A stretch of DNA of 64,000 nt. Origin: Eupeodes corollae (lineage: Eukaryota > Arthropoda > Insecta > Diptera > Syrphidae). Below the pieces are notes generated by a model. That model did not search any database and was not told the origin of the DNA. It saw only the letters and a program-made list of their open reading frames with translations. Position 1 is the first letter of the stretch. Each line of letters begins with the position of its first letter. This document shows, piece by piece, positions 1 through 11,250 of this stretch. The DNA lies in contig NC_079147.1 of the NCBI RefSeq assembly GCF_945859685.1, positions 226,978,765 through 227,042,764 on the forward strand, given 5' to 3'. The position numbers and the translations under genes are program-made.

Positions 1-1248
1 TATGAGTATGTAGGTAAAATCTAAATATCTCGTGGTCGGTCTATCCGTTTAAAAGTCACGAGTCGAATGTGCTCTCTGTTAATTAGTTGTGGGCTGATGA
101 CGTGTGATGTTAGAGTAGGTATAACGTACAAATCTATACGTCATCTAGTCTTGCGCGTACTCTGTGTGGATTTTGAGTTAGGTGTATAAGCTTTAGACTT
201 GTCGTTGAATAAGGTTCATACAAACAAAATAAAGAACATTTTGACAGCTTAAAATGTTAAACAAAATATTTCAAATAAATGTTAAAAATGTTACTTTCAA
301 TTGTAAAAATAAGTTTTGCATTTAAATAAGTTCTGTGTCTTTCACAAGAAGAAAGCAGAAACGAAAAGGTCGTGAGAGATATTTGATGATGACAATCTCT
401 TCCGAAATCTCTTGATTTGAAGTAAATATTTAAAACAAAATGTTAAAAAGTCTCCTTAAGTTAACCCGAGGGATTCTATTTGCCTTTCATAAACCTTTTA
501 TAGTTCCTGTTGGCTGACTAAGAAGTCTAACCCAAACTAAGGGAAGCTGTTAATGTGTTTTTGTTTTGATTGTTTTATTAATAAATTAGAATTAACAATT
601 TTTGGTATATTAAATTAATTTATACATTATGTTTCTTTATAAGTACCACGTTTTTAAAGTATCTCATAGATACTTGTGATACATGAGGAAGATATTCTGA
701 ATTAAAATTCTCTTTTTAAGAGAATTTATTTCAGACTGAATTATATCCAAAGAGTATATTTTATTCTGTGTCATTTATTCGTTATGAATTGAGTATGAAT
801 TATTCACTATTTTAATTGAATGTGTTTTATTTTTTTTGTTGTTGTTTGATTAAGGTTCGATTATAGTACGATTATACCTTGTATTTGAGAAAGAGCTTTT
901 TTGATTGAAGGTATAGCGTGTGATTTCTAAGCTTATACCTATCTGTTGAATATGTCGTTCAGTTAGATTAATTTAATACCTACAGTACTGTACATACAAG
1001 TGTATCTATTTTTTATGTGGAATTAATTTAAATACTGGTTCTTAAAAAATGATGATGATTTTGTTTGTTTTTTTTTTTTTTTTATTAAAGCACATGAACA
1101 AGTTTTTCTTATTAAATGTTAAATTGAAAAAAAAAACACTTTATTCAAAGAATTTTTAAAACATCGTTGAATAAAGTGATCACGTTGTTTAAGGTGAAAT
1201 TTGTAAATTACATATAAATTTAGGTTTTTAATGAATATTTATAAAAAC
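1..1248. other. AT-rich non-coding DNA, nothing recognised
   Basis: No convincing ORF, inverted-repeat element or RNA gene was seen; there are only A/T runs. Confidence 0.5.
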
Positions 1249-2889
1249 AGTATTGTGCAAAACATTTGCAACTAGAACCTTCAACATTTTTATTAACGCT
1301 AGAACCTTACCCATATTTAGAGTGGACATTTCCTACCCTGGGTGTCACGGCACCCTGTTTTTTATTTCAAAGTATTTTATTAAATAAAAGTCCTTTTACC
1401 CTTTTTAATATTTTTTTATTTACTTTTATTAATATTTAAATAGAATATCACAAAGCTTTTATTAAAACATCTATTTAACACATTTAGTACACATTTTAAT
1501 TTTAGGGCCTCCACAAATATTATCAATCAAATAAGGTACAGAGTAATTGAGCGCCCTGGGTAGGTTTTAAGGGTTAAACAAAAATTGTTTAGAAAAGCAA
1601 ACAGCAGCATTCTTTCTTTTGATATTACGTTATTATTGTTGGAAAAAAATATTAACATTCCTCACTCAAACAAAAAATAAAAAAAAATGAATACTTTCAT
1701 AGTTGGTAAGACTTAGATCTTTCAACTAAATTTCAAACTATTTTCTTATGTTTATATTCAATTGCATATTTACTTTTTATATATATAGGGTTTTTAATAA
1801 CCGTTTTTAGAATGTCATTTCACTGCCTCTGAACTCCATTCACTTTTCTGCTTAAAAATGTTGCTCCCAATTCTGCTCTTCACAATTTCCCACAGGTTCC
1901 CTATTGGGTTTAGGTCTGGGTATTGGGCTGGCCATAGTAAAACCTCAATCTTTTTTTCTGCAATCCACTTTGTAGCCAACTTTGACTTGTGTTTGGAATC
2001 ATTGTTGTGTTGGAACGTCTATTTCCCGATGGGCCTTAGGCAGCATGCCCTCCACTTGTCGAACTGGCCCGATTGCTTGGCCAAAGAAGCAGCCCAAGAC
2101 CAAAAATTGAACAACCTCCATGTTTGACCGTCCATTTAGTGTATTTTGGATTTAGCCTCTCACCTCTTGGCCTTCTGACATGTTATTTTTTACCAGACCC
2201 GTGCATATTGAACTTTGATTCGTCAGAAAACAAGATCGTTTCCCATTTTTGTGGGCTCCAATTGAGCTGTTGATGGGTCAATGGGTAACCTAAGTTCAAT
2301 TTTTGCCTGACTGGATAATTCTGGGGGTTTTCTACGGAAGAATTTTGTTATTTTTCAATCATCTTTTGCTGTGGTGTTTCGATTCCTTCCTCCTCTTTTC
2401 ACTTTTGATGATTCTACAAATAGTTGATTTTTGAATGGAATATTTCTTTAAAATTTTTCCTTTTTTGAAATCACTCAAAATTCTAGATTTTATATACGAT
2501 AAATATTTGTAACCCGCCATTTTTAAAACATTTCTTTCCAATTTAAAAAAAAAAACTTAAAAGACCGTTTTATCGATCAAAGTCCCGGCTAAAACTAACT
2601 AAACAAATCAAGCTTCACAAATAAACTTACCAACTTCAAAATAAATCAGATTGACATTTTCAAAATGGGACGAAAAGAGAAATATACACTAATTGCAAAT
2701 GTTTTGCACAGCTGAAATCATTATTGTTTTTGTAAAAGCATTGCATTTGTAGAATTAGCCCGTGGATCAGTTAGATGGCACATAAAAAAGTCTAGAGCAG
2801 TTAAAAATAAATTTGATTGGAACAACTTATATATACACGAATGTTCGTTTTATTTTTGTAGGCGGTGATAGTTTTGCACAGTACTGTAT
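1249..2889 (-). mobile_element. Tc1-like transposon, inactive, carrying a nested TTAA MITE
   Basis: The left end (cagtattgtgcaaaac at 1249) mirrors the right end (gttttgcacagtactg, ending at 2889) at 15 of 16 bases. A second inner repeat (ttgcaaatgttttgcaca, about 2693) suggests the IR/DR arrangement seen in many Tc1 elements. The minus strand encodes a broken Tc1 transposase: N-terminal helix-turn-helix piece at 2541-2359, FSDESKFN around 2220 (first catalytic Asp kept), then FQHNNDSKH and PDLNPIGNLW (about 1995-1890). The family norm is QQDND and PIENLW, so the second Asp reads Asn and the Glu reads Gly. At least one stop and one frameshift separate the pieces. Confidence 0.8.
1293..1577. 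mobile_element. TTAA-flanked MITE (piggyBac-like), copy 1
   Basis: This 285-bp unit has TTAA at both outer edges and imperfect inverted ends (cgctagaaccttaccc against the reverse complement of the right end, cccttaaaacctaccc). It has no coding capacity. A second copy with the same internal order lies at 32235-32502. TTAA duplication is the hallmark of piggyBac-type insertion; assignment to that superfamily is inference. It also contains a small palindrome, ccctgggtgtcacggcaccc. Confidence 0.65.
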
Positions 2890-3179
2890 ATACAAAGTAC
2901 CTCCTATAATTCATTTGATATATTCAAATAAAAATCTTTCTACAGTAATAGTTTATTTCCCATGTTGGAGGGTTAAGAAAATGTACCGTTACCCATCTTT
3001 GGGAGTCGTAACACACAATCAGCCCTGGGGCCCTACTCTGTATTTCGTTCCGAAAGTGAAAATTTCAAAAAACGAATGTTCTATTTCTAAGGTGGAATGA
3101 AATCTACTACTTTCGGAATGAAAATTCCTCTACATATACTTAAAAGCTGATGAAATTACGGTACAAATTTCTTTGTAAA

Positions 3180-3959
3180 ATACATTCTTTGCCAACCTCC
3201 TCCGTGCTGAACTACTTTAGCAGTTTATTTTGGCTTATATTGCGCTATCGGGGGCTTCTAACATAGGAACGAGATCATTTTGAAGTTAAAAGCGGGACTT
3301 TTCTGAGAATACATGCTGATAAATTGTGTTCCCTCAATCTGTGGAGAGAACGGTTTCCACGCAATTTGTAATATTCAGCTCTTTTTTGACCTCAGTGATA
3401 GGAGTTTTTATGGCTTTATCGGACAAGGCGCCTGATGAGAGATCTCGTTTTCGCCTACGAGTTTCGGTTTTCTGGATAAGTTTTACCTTTATAGATCATA
3501 TTTTAAATAATTTGGCGCTTTTTGTTATTACAATGCTTTCCACGGCTCATTGTCTTTTTTTTTTGTTTTAATTCTCAAGCACTCAAGGGGTCATTAGTAC
3601 CCTTTATATGTTTAAATTAAAACACAGTGCGAGCGTTAGGAAAATAGGGAAGTATTTAAAAGGAGACACCGGTTCACATTGGTCTTAAAGTTCTGAACAT
3701 CAAAATGGTATGGAAAATTGTAAATTAACAATTAAACATGAACAAATTTAAAAACTTCAATATTATTTCAAAATATAGATTTGTTTCCAATATGAAATCG
3801 TAAGAATAAAATCGTCATCATTTTATTGCCGGACATAAACAATGAAACGAGATGACAGTCCAAGCCGTATATTATTTTACAGTACAGGCAATAAATATTT
3901 TTCTATTCACTCATATAAAGAGGATAAAATGAAACTTATACTTTTTTTTACCAGCACTG
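3180..3959 (-). mobile_element. Tc1-like transposon remnant (N-terminal half)
   Basis: The minus strand of 3240-3600 gives degraded transposase N-terminal sequence similar to the fragment at 19600-19740: both share the segments around gggacttttc and ttccctcaatct. The right end near 3945-3959 (accagcactgta) looks like a Tc1 terminus followed by TA, with an inner repeat at about 3880. The C-terminal half is absent. Confidence 0.5.
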
Positions 3960-5090
3960 TACATAGCTACGAGTATGCTTAGCATCTTAAAATATTTAAT
4001 ATTATGTTTGTATTTTTTTACAACATTAAAAAAAATCAACAAACAAAAAACTGTCAAAACAAAAGTTCATATAATTAGGTTTGTTCATTTTCCGAACCCG
4101 AATAGACAGTAAGACACCCTTCTTAAAGCGGGATGGGAGAAATTTTGTATACCGGATTACAAAAAAAGTATTTTTTTAAATAAATCGGTTGAAGGGGGAT
4201 TCAAAGTATTACTATGACATTCGGTGGCCATAATTTTTGTATGTTCAATAAAAACCTTAAGTCCAGATTTCATTCTCTTTTTTTAAAAAAAAAATGTTGA
4301 TAACAACATTTTGTGTTAGTTAAAAAAAATTTTGAAGTCAATATCTTTTTATTCTCAAGATTCTTAAGTCAAAAAAAAATGTTATCAGTTTTTGTAAATT
4401 TTCTTTTTTTGTAAAAAAAGTTGTCAACTGTATTTTTCTAAAAATAAAAATAAAGCTATTAAGAATATTTTGAATAACGTAATTAACATTTTGATATGTG
4501 GTTTTGTTACAAGATTTTAAGTCGATAATCAATTTTAACTAATTTTTTAAATGTTCTTATTTCTTATAAAAATACCAATTGTCTTTTTTTATTAAAAAAT
4601 AATTTATATTTACAAACAAATGTTGTTAATTCTTGAGATATTTGAAACAAACAAAAGAACTAATTCTTTGACAATTAAATTTTTCTAAAAATGTTATTAC
4701 AATTTAAAAACAATTATTTTATATGATTGAATTAATTTGAAAGCAATCAGCTCTATCAAGAATTCCATCGTAATCGGTGATTTTTACAAATCCCGAAAAA
4801 CTACAGCATGCAGAGAAAAAAACCTTATAAGGGGATTTCCCCAAGATTTTAATTGCAAGCATTCTACGTTCAGGCTTCAGTGAATATAATTGAAAATGTC
4901 TCGAAGTAGCATTTCTCTTGAGAAAAAGTTGTTGATAAATAATAAAGTTGAAGAACGATTGACTTAAAAAACAGATATTGCTATGACGTGTTTCGAATCT
5001 TCTGGAGATGAAGATTAACGTACCGACTAATTTATTTGAATCTCTCAATTTATTAGACGATTTTGTTGAAAAAGAAAAATCTAAACTGAA
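3960..5090. other. AT-rich non-coding DNA with possible pogo-like interior
   Basis: No intact gene is seen. Short ORFs here are AT-rich and unsupported. The right part may be the interior of the pogo-like element ending at 5195. Confidence 0.4.
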
Positions 5091-5093
5091 ATC

Positions 5094-5195
5094 ACTGACT
5101 TCTTTAAATAAAAGTAAAAACAACAAATTTCTGTATAACCAATTTTCTATATAACGAAATAATTTTCTCAAATTCGCTATAGGGAAGTTTGACTG
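5094..5195. mobile_element. Possible terminus of a pogo/Tigger-like element
   Basis: Read from the right edge inward on the minus strand, it starts TA/cagtcaaacttccctatagc, followed by repeats of the type gttatatag/ggttataca. Pogo/Tigger ends often begin CAGTC.AACCTC.TATAACGA with such internal repeats. The opposite terminus was not found, so this is tentative. Confidence 0.3.
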
Positions 5196-5761
5196 TAATA
5201 TAACTTTTATTTTCAAAATATTCTGAGTCACAAATATTTTTGTTCAGTTTTTTTTTTGTATTTATAAAAAAACGTTATTTGAATTTTGTTGAAAATCAAG
5301 CCACTAGCGTTATTAATTTAAGATATATTTGGGTTCAACTGAATTTTTTACTTCTTTTTTAAATTGTTATTTTTAAAAAAAATACCCACTCGATTTTTTT
5401 GAAAGTGCTTTGGGAATCTTTTGATGCTGTTGTTTGTAAAACAAAATTTATCTGAATCTGATAACTCTGACGGTTCTTGAGATATAGCCGGCAAAAAAAG
5501 GAAAACAATCACATACCGACATGTTTCTCTAGGAACCTTGAAAGGTCAAGGACTGTCAAACATTCCAATTCGACCATTTAGAACGATTAAAATAACTTCC
5601 TTCAGGAAATTAAAAAGGATTATTACACTTGGAGCAAAGTATTTAGGATTCAAGTATTCCGAATTGTTAGACTTTGGGTCTTAAGTAAAAATGCAAAACA
5701 CTTGTGAGGCTTTAAAAACTGGACAATAGTAACGTCCACTTTCTTAACACGTACTATATTA
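5196..5761. other. Non-coding DNA, nothing recognised
   Basis: AT-rich, with no supported ORF or repeat structure. Confidence 0.5.
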
Positions 5762-6040
5762 GGTGGCGCAACAGTCCTTGAAGAACCAGGGACTAGTGAC
5801 TTATAACTCTCAACCATTCCTGTGTGCGAGTACTGTTGTCAGGGATGGAGGGGACCTACGGCTAATTCGAGAAAGCACTTTTCATGACAAGAATTACTCT
5901 TGGAGGATTTGTCAATTCCTCGCAAGAGGCAGCACCCGCGAAAATTATTTTTTTTTTTAATTAAGGTGGCACAGGCAGGGATTGAACCCAAGACCCCTTG
6001 CATGACAGTCCGACGCACTAACCATCATGCCACGGGTACC
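5762..6040 (-). mobile_element. tRNA-derived SINE, full length
   Basis: On the minus strand it begins ggtacccgtggcatgatggt, has an A-box-like segment (TGGCATGATGGTTAGTGCG), an anticodon-loop-like CTGTCAT and a B box GGTTCAATCCC, then a non-tRNA body and a tail ending ggactgttgcgccacct. Pol III A and B boxes are internal. The same element occurs at 21087, 26581 and 58418, with fragments at 19737 and 7390. The anticodon-arm sequence most resembles tRNA-Asp, but I cannot confirm the parent tRNA. Confidence 0.8.
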
Positions 6041-6354
6041 ATCATGCTACCATGCCTATTCTACTTAAAACTAAACCCTAAAACTTTAAAACAAGTATGT
6101 AAGCCGGCCAAAGCCTTAAACTCCATCCCGACTTCCCACTATCAAGTGCCGATTGAAGCCACCAAAACTGGTTCTCCTGCTTCACCCTATCAATTTGGTC
6201 CCGTTCGGACACAGGCCTACTGAACCGAAGGAGCTCTGCTCCGCCTTGTGCCATGACGTCCCGATTGTACAGGAGTCGCCTATCCACGGTTCTTCGTCTG
6301 ACGTGGTAGATTAGCGGAACTGCCTGTAGGTAGGAATGGCGATCTCAAGGCAAC
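6041..6354. other. Unclassified, possibly LINE 3' sequence
   Basis: This GC-richer stretch lies between a SINE and a LINE RT fragment. No protein similarity could be recognised in any frame. Confidence 0.3.
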
Positions 6355-6611
6355 CTAGCCTGAGATCCAATTAGCTCTGTAGCTTATCATATTTTGTCGT
6401 TGCAGTTCCACATCCGAAGAAGAGGGATGTGAGTCTGAAAACGAATATGAAAAGCTAAGAGTACTATCGTCAGCGAAACAATGTATTGGATTAGATTTTA
6501 CAGACAGGAGATCATTAATAAAAATTAGGAAGAGTGTTGGAGATAAAACAGAGCCCTGGGGCACACCAGCATTTATTTTATGGTTTTCAGACTTGAATCC
6601 ATACTCTGGGG
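6355..6611 (-). pseudogene. Non-LTR retrotransposon RT fragment (CR1/Jockey-type), piece A
   Basis: The minus strand reads KINAGVPQGSVLSPTLFLIF and HCFADDSTLS, i.e. RT motifs of a non-LTR reverse transcriptase with the FADD active site. The same family occurs at 53654-54380 on the plus strand (KINAGVPQGSVLSPTLF shared). Upstream it is fused at about 6610 to a different RT fragment. Confidence 0.8.
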
Positions 6612-7353
6612 TCAAGCCGACTGCTGTAAAACAACCGTTTCGTCAGAGCAATTGCTCCTCTGGCCCTGGTCAGACAATAGTGACAACGGAGTCCGGAACA
6701 GAATTGTCTCCGACTTCTGGACATTTATTTTCAGTTTCCAGTCGTCGCAATATCGCTGAATCTTGTCGAAATCACGCTGCAAGAGAATTCTAATAACCTC
6801 AACCTTTCGGGCCGTTCTGTACGCAATTAGATCGTCGGCGTACGCAATTGCCTTTGTAAGACTACCTATCAGATCGCTGGTGTAAATGCTGAAGAGAATC
6901 GGCGAATTCACCGCTCCCTGTTGAAGACCATTTTTAATTGAGAATGTTGTAGTGGAAGTTACATTGCCACTTTTGACAACAAACTTTCTACCGTTAAGCA
7001 TATCATAAAGTATATACAACAATGGCTTGCTTATGCCAAGCCTGCTTAGTTTTAGGTAAAGATCCTCAAACCATACGGTGTCAAAGGCCTTTTCCAAATC
7101 AACCAGAACAGCACCTGTGCATTGTTGTTTTGATTTATTCCATTGGATATCAGAATAGAGTTTAGACGCAGCATGAATTGTGTCATGACCTGCCTTGAAC
7201 ACGAACTGTTTATCCGGAATTATTTTGTTGTCCCCAGCCCACTTAGTCAGAGTCCTATTAATGATTTTTTCGAAAACTTTGCTGATGCTCGGAAGAAGAC
7301 TTATCGACCGAAGATTTGACGTGTTGGAGTTGTCCTTTCCCTTTTTCGGGAGT
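6612..7353 (-). pseudogene. Non-LTR retrotransposon RT fragment (different family), piece B
   Basis: The minus strand is open from 7353 without a start codon: LRSISLLPSISKVFEKII, LVDLEKAFDTVW, NGLQQGAVNSPILF and AIAYADDLIAY are RT palm motifs with the catalytic YADD. The endonuclease and C-terminus are missing, so it is a truncated dead copy. The GLQQGAVNSP form suggests an I/Jockey-group element (perhaps LOA-like); the clade is uncertain. Confidence 0.82.
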
Positions 7354-8436
7354 TAAAGATAAGCTAAGGCTCAACCTTCGTCACTAACAATGAGTCCGCT
7401 ACGCTAATCATCACGCTACGGGTACTACTCTTAACACTTCAACTTAAATTCGATCGCTCCATTTTTTTTTGGAATTTTTGAACGAATCCAAAACATGGTC
7501 TTAAAAAAGGAACCTACGAATATTTATACATACTAAGATGGACACTGAAAAGATTTTAAATTAAAGTACCTTTATGATATTGCAGTTTTTGTGCTTAAAA
7601 TAAAAAATAAAATATACAAAATTTTGAAGTAAAACAAATTAAGCAAACCATTCTTCTATAAATACATTTTAAAAACTATATTCCCAACAGTCACAAGGTA
7701 CATATAGGCCTCCGTATTAAAAACAAAACTTTCTTCACATAACCCACTAACAAAATTTGGAAACAGCAACACAAACAACAACAAAACAAAAATATATATA
7801 TTCATCGCTTTGTGGCGTATAGAAAAAAAATGTCAAGAGAGGAAAATATATTTTTCAAAATACAAAAATACAAACATTTTAATTTTGTTTTCCAAAGTCT
7901 CTGGTGGCTGGGTTTCTGATACACTTTTCAACAAAAATAGAATATTTTTTAGCTACATACGCACCATAATATGTCAGTACAGTTTTTTCTTTTCTTCCGC
8001 TTTTTTTTTTTGAAGTAAGAAAAATTCTTTTTTTAAACGTGCTTCGAATTGGAAGACAACAAAAAAAAATAAAACACAGACAATTTTTAAGTCTCATGCC
8101 AAGTTATGACATTTCGATAATGAATTAGTGGAAACCTATAAACTTAACATGAAAAGGAATCTTTTTATGGTTGTTCTTTTATTTCTTCATTCATTTTTTA
8201 ATTATTATTGGAAATTTCAAATTTTAAGGAATTTTTTGTTTTTTTGTTTGAAGTGAGTACCTTTACCTCTTGTTTAGATCTTGACAGTTTAAGCTTTTAA
8301 GCTAAGGCAATATTAAACGAGACTCTCTTGGTCTTATTTTTTGTTTCGTGTAGCCAAGTTCGGGTAGTTTTGTAGGTCTGCATTTTAAAGTTAATCGATC
8401 AAGCTTATAAAATTTTAGCAAGAATTTTGTTTTATA
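7354..8436. other. Non-coding DNA with a SINE-head scrap
   Basis: Near 7385-7425 (minus) there is a degraded copy of the SINE tRNA-like head (gtacccgtagcgtgatgatt). The rest is AT-rich with nothing recognised. Confidence 0.4.
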
Positions 8437-8603
8437 AAGGGTGATTTTTTAGCTGTTATCTTTTTGGCAACACTAGTTTGAACAACTGGTTTCACTGCCA
8501 AAAATCTTCAGTTTGGTCTATATTTTAACCATGATTCGTCTTACAAACGAACAACGTTTGCAAATTATTGAATTTTATTATCAAAATGCAAGTTAATCGC
8601 CCG
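8437..8603 (+). mobile_element. Mariner-like element, 5' fragment
   Basis: It starts after TA with aagggtgattttttagctgt, a common mariner-type terminus. The ORF MIRLTNEQRLQIIEFYYQNAS begins at 8531, resembling the N-terminus of mariner transposases. It is cut off at about 8603 where a (GATA)n run and a LINE tail begin. Confidence 0.6.
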
Positions 8604-8614
8604 CTTCTTCCATA

Positions 8615-8750
8615 GATTGATAGATAGATAGATACAGATTTTATTGAATTAAAGTAAAATTTACATTTCACATCAAAAATGTTTACAAAAATCATTATAG
8701 CATGGTAATTGCCGTCTGCCAGACAACAAAACACAATAAATGTAAAAAGC
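8615..8750 (-). mobile_element. LINE 3' end fragment with TATC tail
   Basis: On the minus strand it carries ggcagacggcaattaccatg and ends in a (TATC)n tail (8618-8634 on the plus strand reads gatagatagata). The segment around gccgtctgcc also occurs in the LINE fragment at 30770, so both are 3' ends of related elements. A short tandem-repeat tail is usual for several non-LTR clades. Confidence 0.5.
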
Positions 8751-8832
8751 CCTCAATATAATTACTTTTAAATATTAAAAAAAAAGGCATTTATAAATAT
8801 AAGTGAATAAAACTTACTTACTTAAGGTGGCG

Positions 8833-9512
8833 CTACAGTCCTGTGTGAACTAGGGCCTCACCCAACAAACTTCTCCATCTAGCTCGGTCCCTAGCTAAGA
8901 TGTCTCCAGTCTCGCGCTCCAAGTTGGGTGAGGTCACCTTCCACTTGTTCGCGCCACCTGGCGGTCTTCCTCTACTGCGCTGTCCTGTGGGTGCGGATTC
9001 GAAGACTTTCCGGGCCGGAGCATTGGTTTCCATGCGCTCTACGTGACCCAGCCATCTTAGTCGTTGGACTTTTACCCTTCTGGCTAAGTCTACGTCGCTG
9101 TACAGGCCGTATAGCTCGTTCCATACTTTCCTCCACTTCCCTTCACACGAAGAACTTTTCTCTCGAAGCGACCCAAGGTGCTTTCATCCGCTTTTGTCAT
9201 AGTCCATGCTTCTGCACCGTATAGTAGGACGGGTATGATAAGGGTCTTATATAGCTACACTTTGGTCCCTCGAGAGAGGACTTTACCACTCAATTGCTTT
9301 CTTAGACCAAAGAAACAGCGGTTAGCAAGAGTTATTCTGCGTTTAATCTCAGCGCTGGCGTTGTTTTCTGCGTTTACAGCGGAGCCTAGGCAGACGTAGT
9401 CCTTGACTACCTCAAAGTTACGTCTGTCGATGGTAACGTTTTGACCAAGACGTCGGTGTTGTACGTCCTTTTTTGACGACAGCATATACTTTTTTTTTGC
9501 CCTATGCTTCAA
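8833..9512 (-). pseudogene. RTE-like LINE, C-terminal coding part
   Basis: The minus strand continues the RT ORF in other frames: KKYMLSSKKDVQHR and DYVCLGSAVNAENNASAEIK, then (stop, frame change) LYKTLIIPVLLYGAEAW, RLRWLGHVERMETNAP and RARWRSLLGEALVHTG to the stop near 8833. The thumb and C-terminal order matches the rest of the element. At least two frame changes make it non-functional. Confidence 0.75.
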
Positions 9513-11250
9513 TACTCACAAAAGCCCCATTGACATCGCGCTGAGTTCTTCCGATTATGTCAATGTCATCAGCATATGCCAGTAATTGGACAGACTTTTG
9601 AAAGATAGTGCCTCTAGTTTTGACGTGTGAGCTCTGCACTATTCTTTCAAGCACGATGTTAAAAAAATCACATGACAGCGCATCACCTTGTCTAAAACCT
9701 TTTTTGACATCGAAAGGTTCTGTTAAGTTGTTTCCAACCTTTATGGAGCAGCGTGAAGTCTCCATGGTCATCCTGCACAAACGGACTAGTTTGGCAGGGA
9801 TGCCAAAACTAGACATGGCTCTATACAGCTCGTCCCTGTAGATGCTGTCATATGCGGCCTTGAAATCGATGAAAAGATGGTGGGTGTCGATTTGGTGCTC
9901 TTGAGTTTTTTCCAGGATCTGCCGTAATGTGAATATTTGATCAACTGTGGACTTTCCTGGTCTAAAACCACACTGATAAGGACCTATCAGGTTGTTGACG
10001 ATGGGCTTTAGACGTTCACATATTATGGCAGAGAAGATTTTATAGGCGATGTTAAGTAGACTTATTCCTCTATAGTTGGTGCAGTTTAGAGGGTTTGCTT
10101 TTTTCAGGATCGGGCAAACAATACTGAGGTTCCATTCATCGGGCATGTTTTCTTCCGACCATATCTTACAAATAAGTTGGTGCATGCTCCTAACCAACTT
10201 ATCTCCAGCTGCTTTAAAGAGCTCGGCATTCAAGCCATCCGCTCCAGCGGCTTTATTAGACTTCAGCTTAGATATGGCAATCTTAACTTCGTCTAAATCG
10301 GGAGGACGGGATTGATGGCTTTCATCGTCTATGTTGAATAGATCATCCTGCCTGACAGCGGAATTCAGTTCTTTGTCGCCGTTATACAGTCTGCCGAAGT
10401 GGTCCTTCCATATCGTCAGCATTGACTGCGGTTCCACTATGATGTTTCCACTTTCGTCTTTGAAGCCTTCGGTTCTAGGTCTATGTACCTGTGAATTTCG
10501 TTTCACCTGTTCATAAAACTTTCGAACCTCATTCCTGCTTCTACACCTCTCAACATCTTCGACCGCACGCTTCTCATGCCCTCTCTTTTTCCTTCTGAGA
10601 AGTCGGCGTTCCTCTCGCCTCTTCTGCTCATAGAGCTCACGAGCAGCTCTCGTCCTTTTATGCAGCGCCACTATGCGTGCCTGTTGTTTGGCTGCATTTG
10701 CCTTCCGACATTCCTCATCAAACCAGGGGTTCCTTGTTGGTGGCTGTTTGAAACCCAGGACATCAGAGGCGGCTTCTCTGATTGCATCTTGGCAATGTTG
10801 CCACTGGTTTTCGATACATTGTATTGGCGGTAGAGAACTTCGAGAGAGGTTACTTGTAACTCGGTCCGAAAAGGATTTGGCGATCTCTGGCGATTGTAGC
10901 CGTTCGACGTTGTATCTTCTCCCAGCACCTCCCTGTTTTGCCTTGGGTCTGGAAATCCGAAGTGCTACCTTGGCTACAACGAGGTAGTGGTCCGAGTCGA
11001 TGTTAGCTCCTCGGAAAGTTCGTACATCCATAATGCTGGAAGCGTGTTTGGCGTCGATCGCAATATGGTCAATCTGGTTGACGGTAGATTGATCTGGAGA
11101 AGTTCCTTTGTGGATGTTGAGGTGTGGAAAACGCGTACTGGCTACCATGACGTTTCGGCCCGCAGCAAAATCTATGAGCCTGAATCCGTTGTCGGAAGTG
11201 TTGTCGTGCAGGCTGTTCTTCCCGATTATTCCACCAAAGATGTCTTCCCT
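9502..11250 (-). pseudogene. RTE-like LINE ORF: endonuclease end plus reverse transcriptase
   Basis: The long open frame encodes the C-terminal part of the endonuclease (DSDHYLVVAK), a linker, and RT motifs NYRGISLLN, FIDFKAAYDSI, KGFRQGDALSCDFFN and LLAYADDIDIIG (YADD catalytic pair intact). The frame is open upstream of the first ATG (11148) to about 11250, so that ATG is not a true start. A frameshift/deletion near 9510 separates it from the next frame. The product would reverse-transcribe element RNA at a nicked target; this copy cannot make the whole protein. Confidence 0.85.

Noticed and set aside
4719..5231. 170-codon minus-strand ORF
   Set aside because: AT-rich composition, no recognisable domain, and it overlaps a probable pogo-like terminus.
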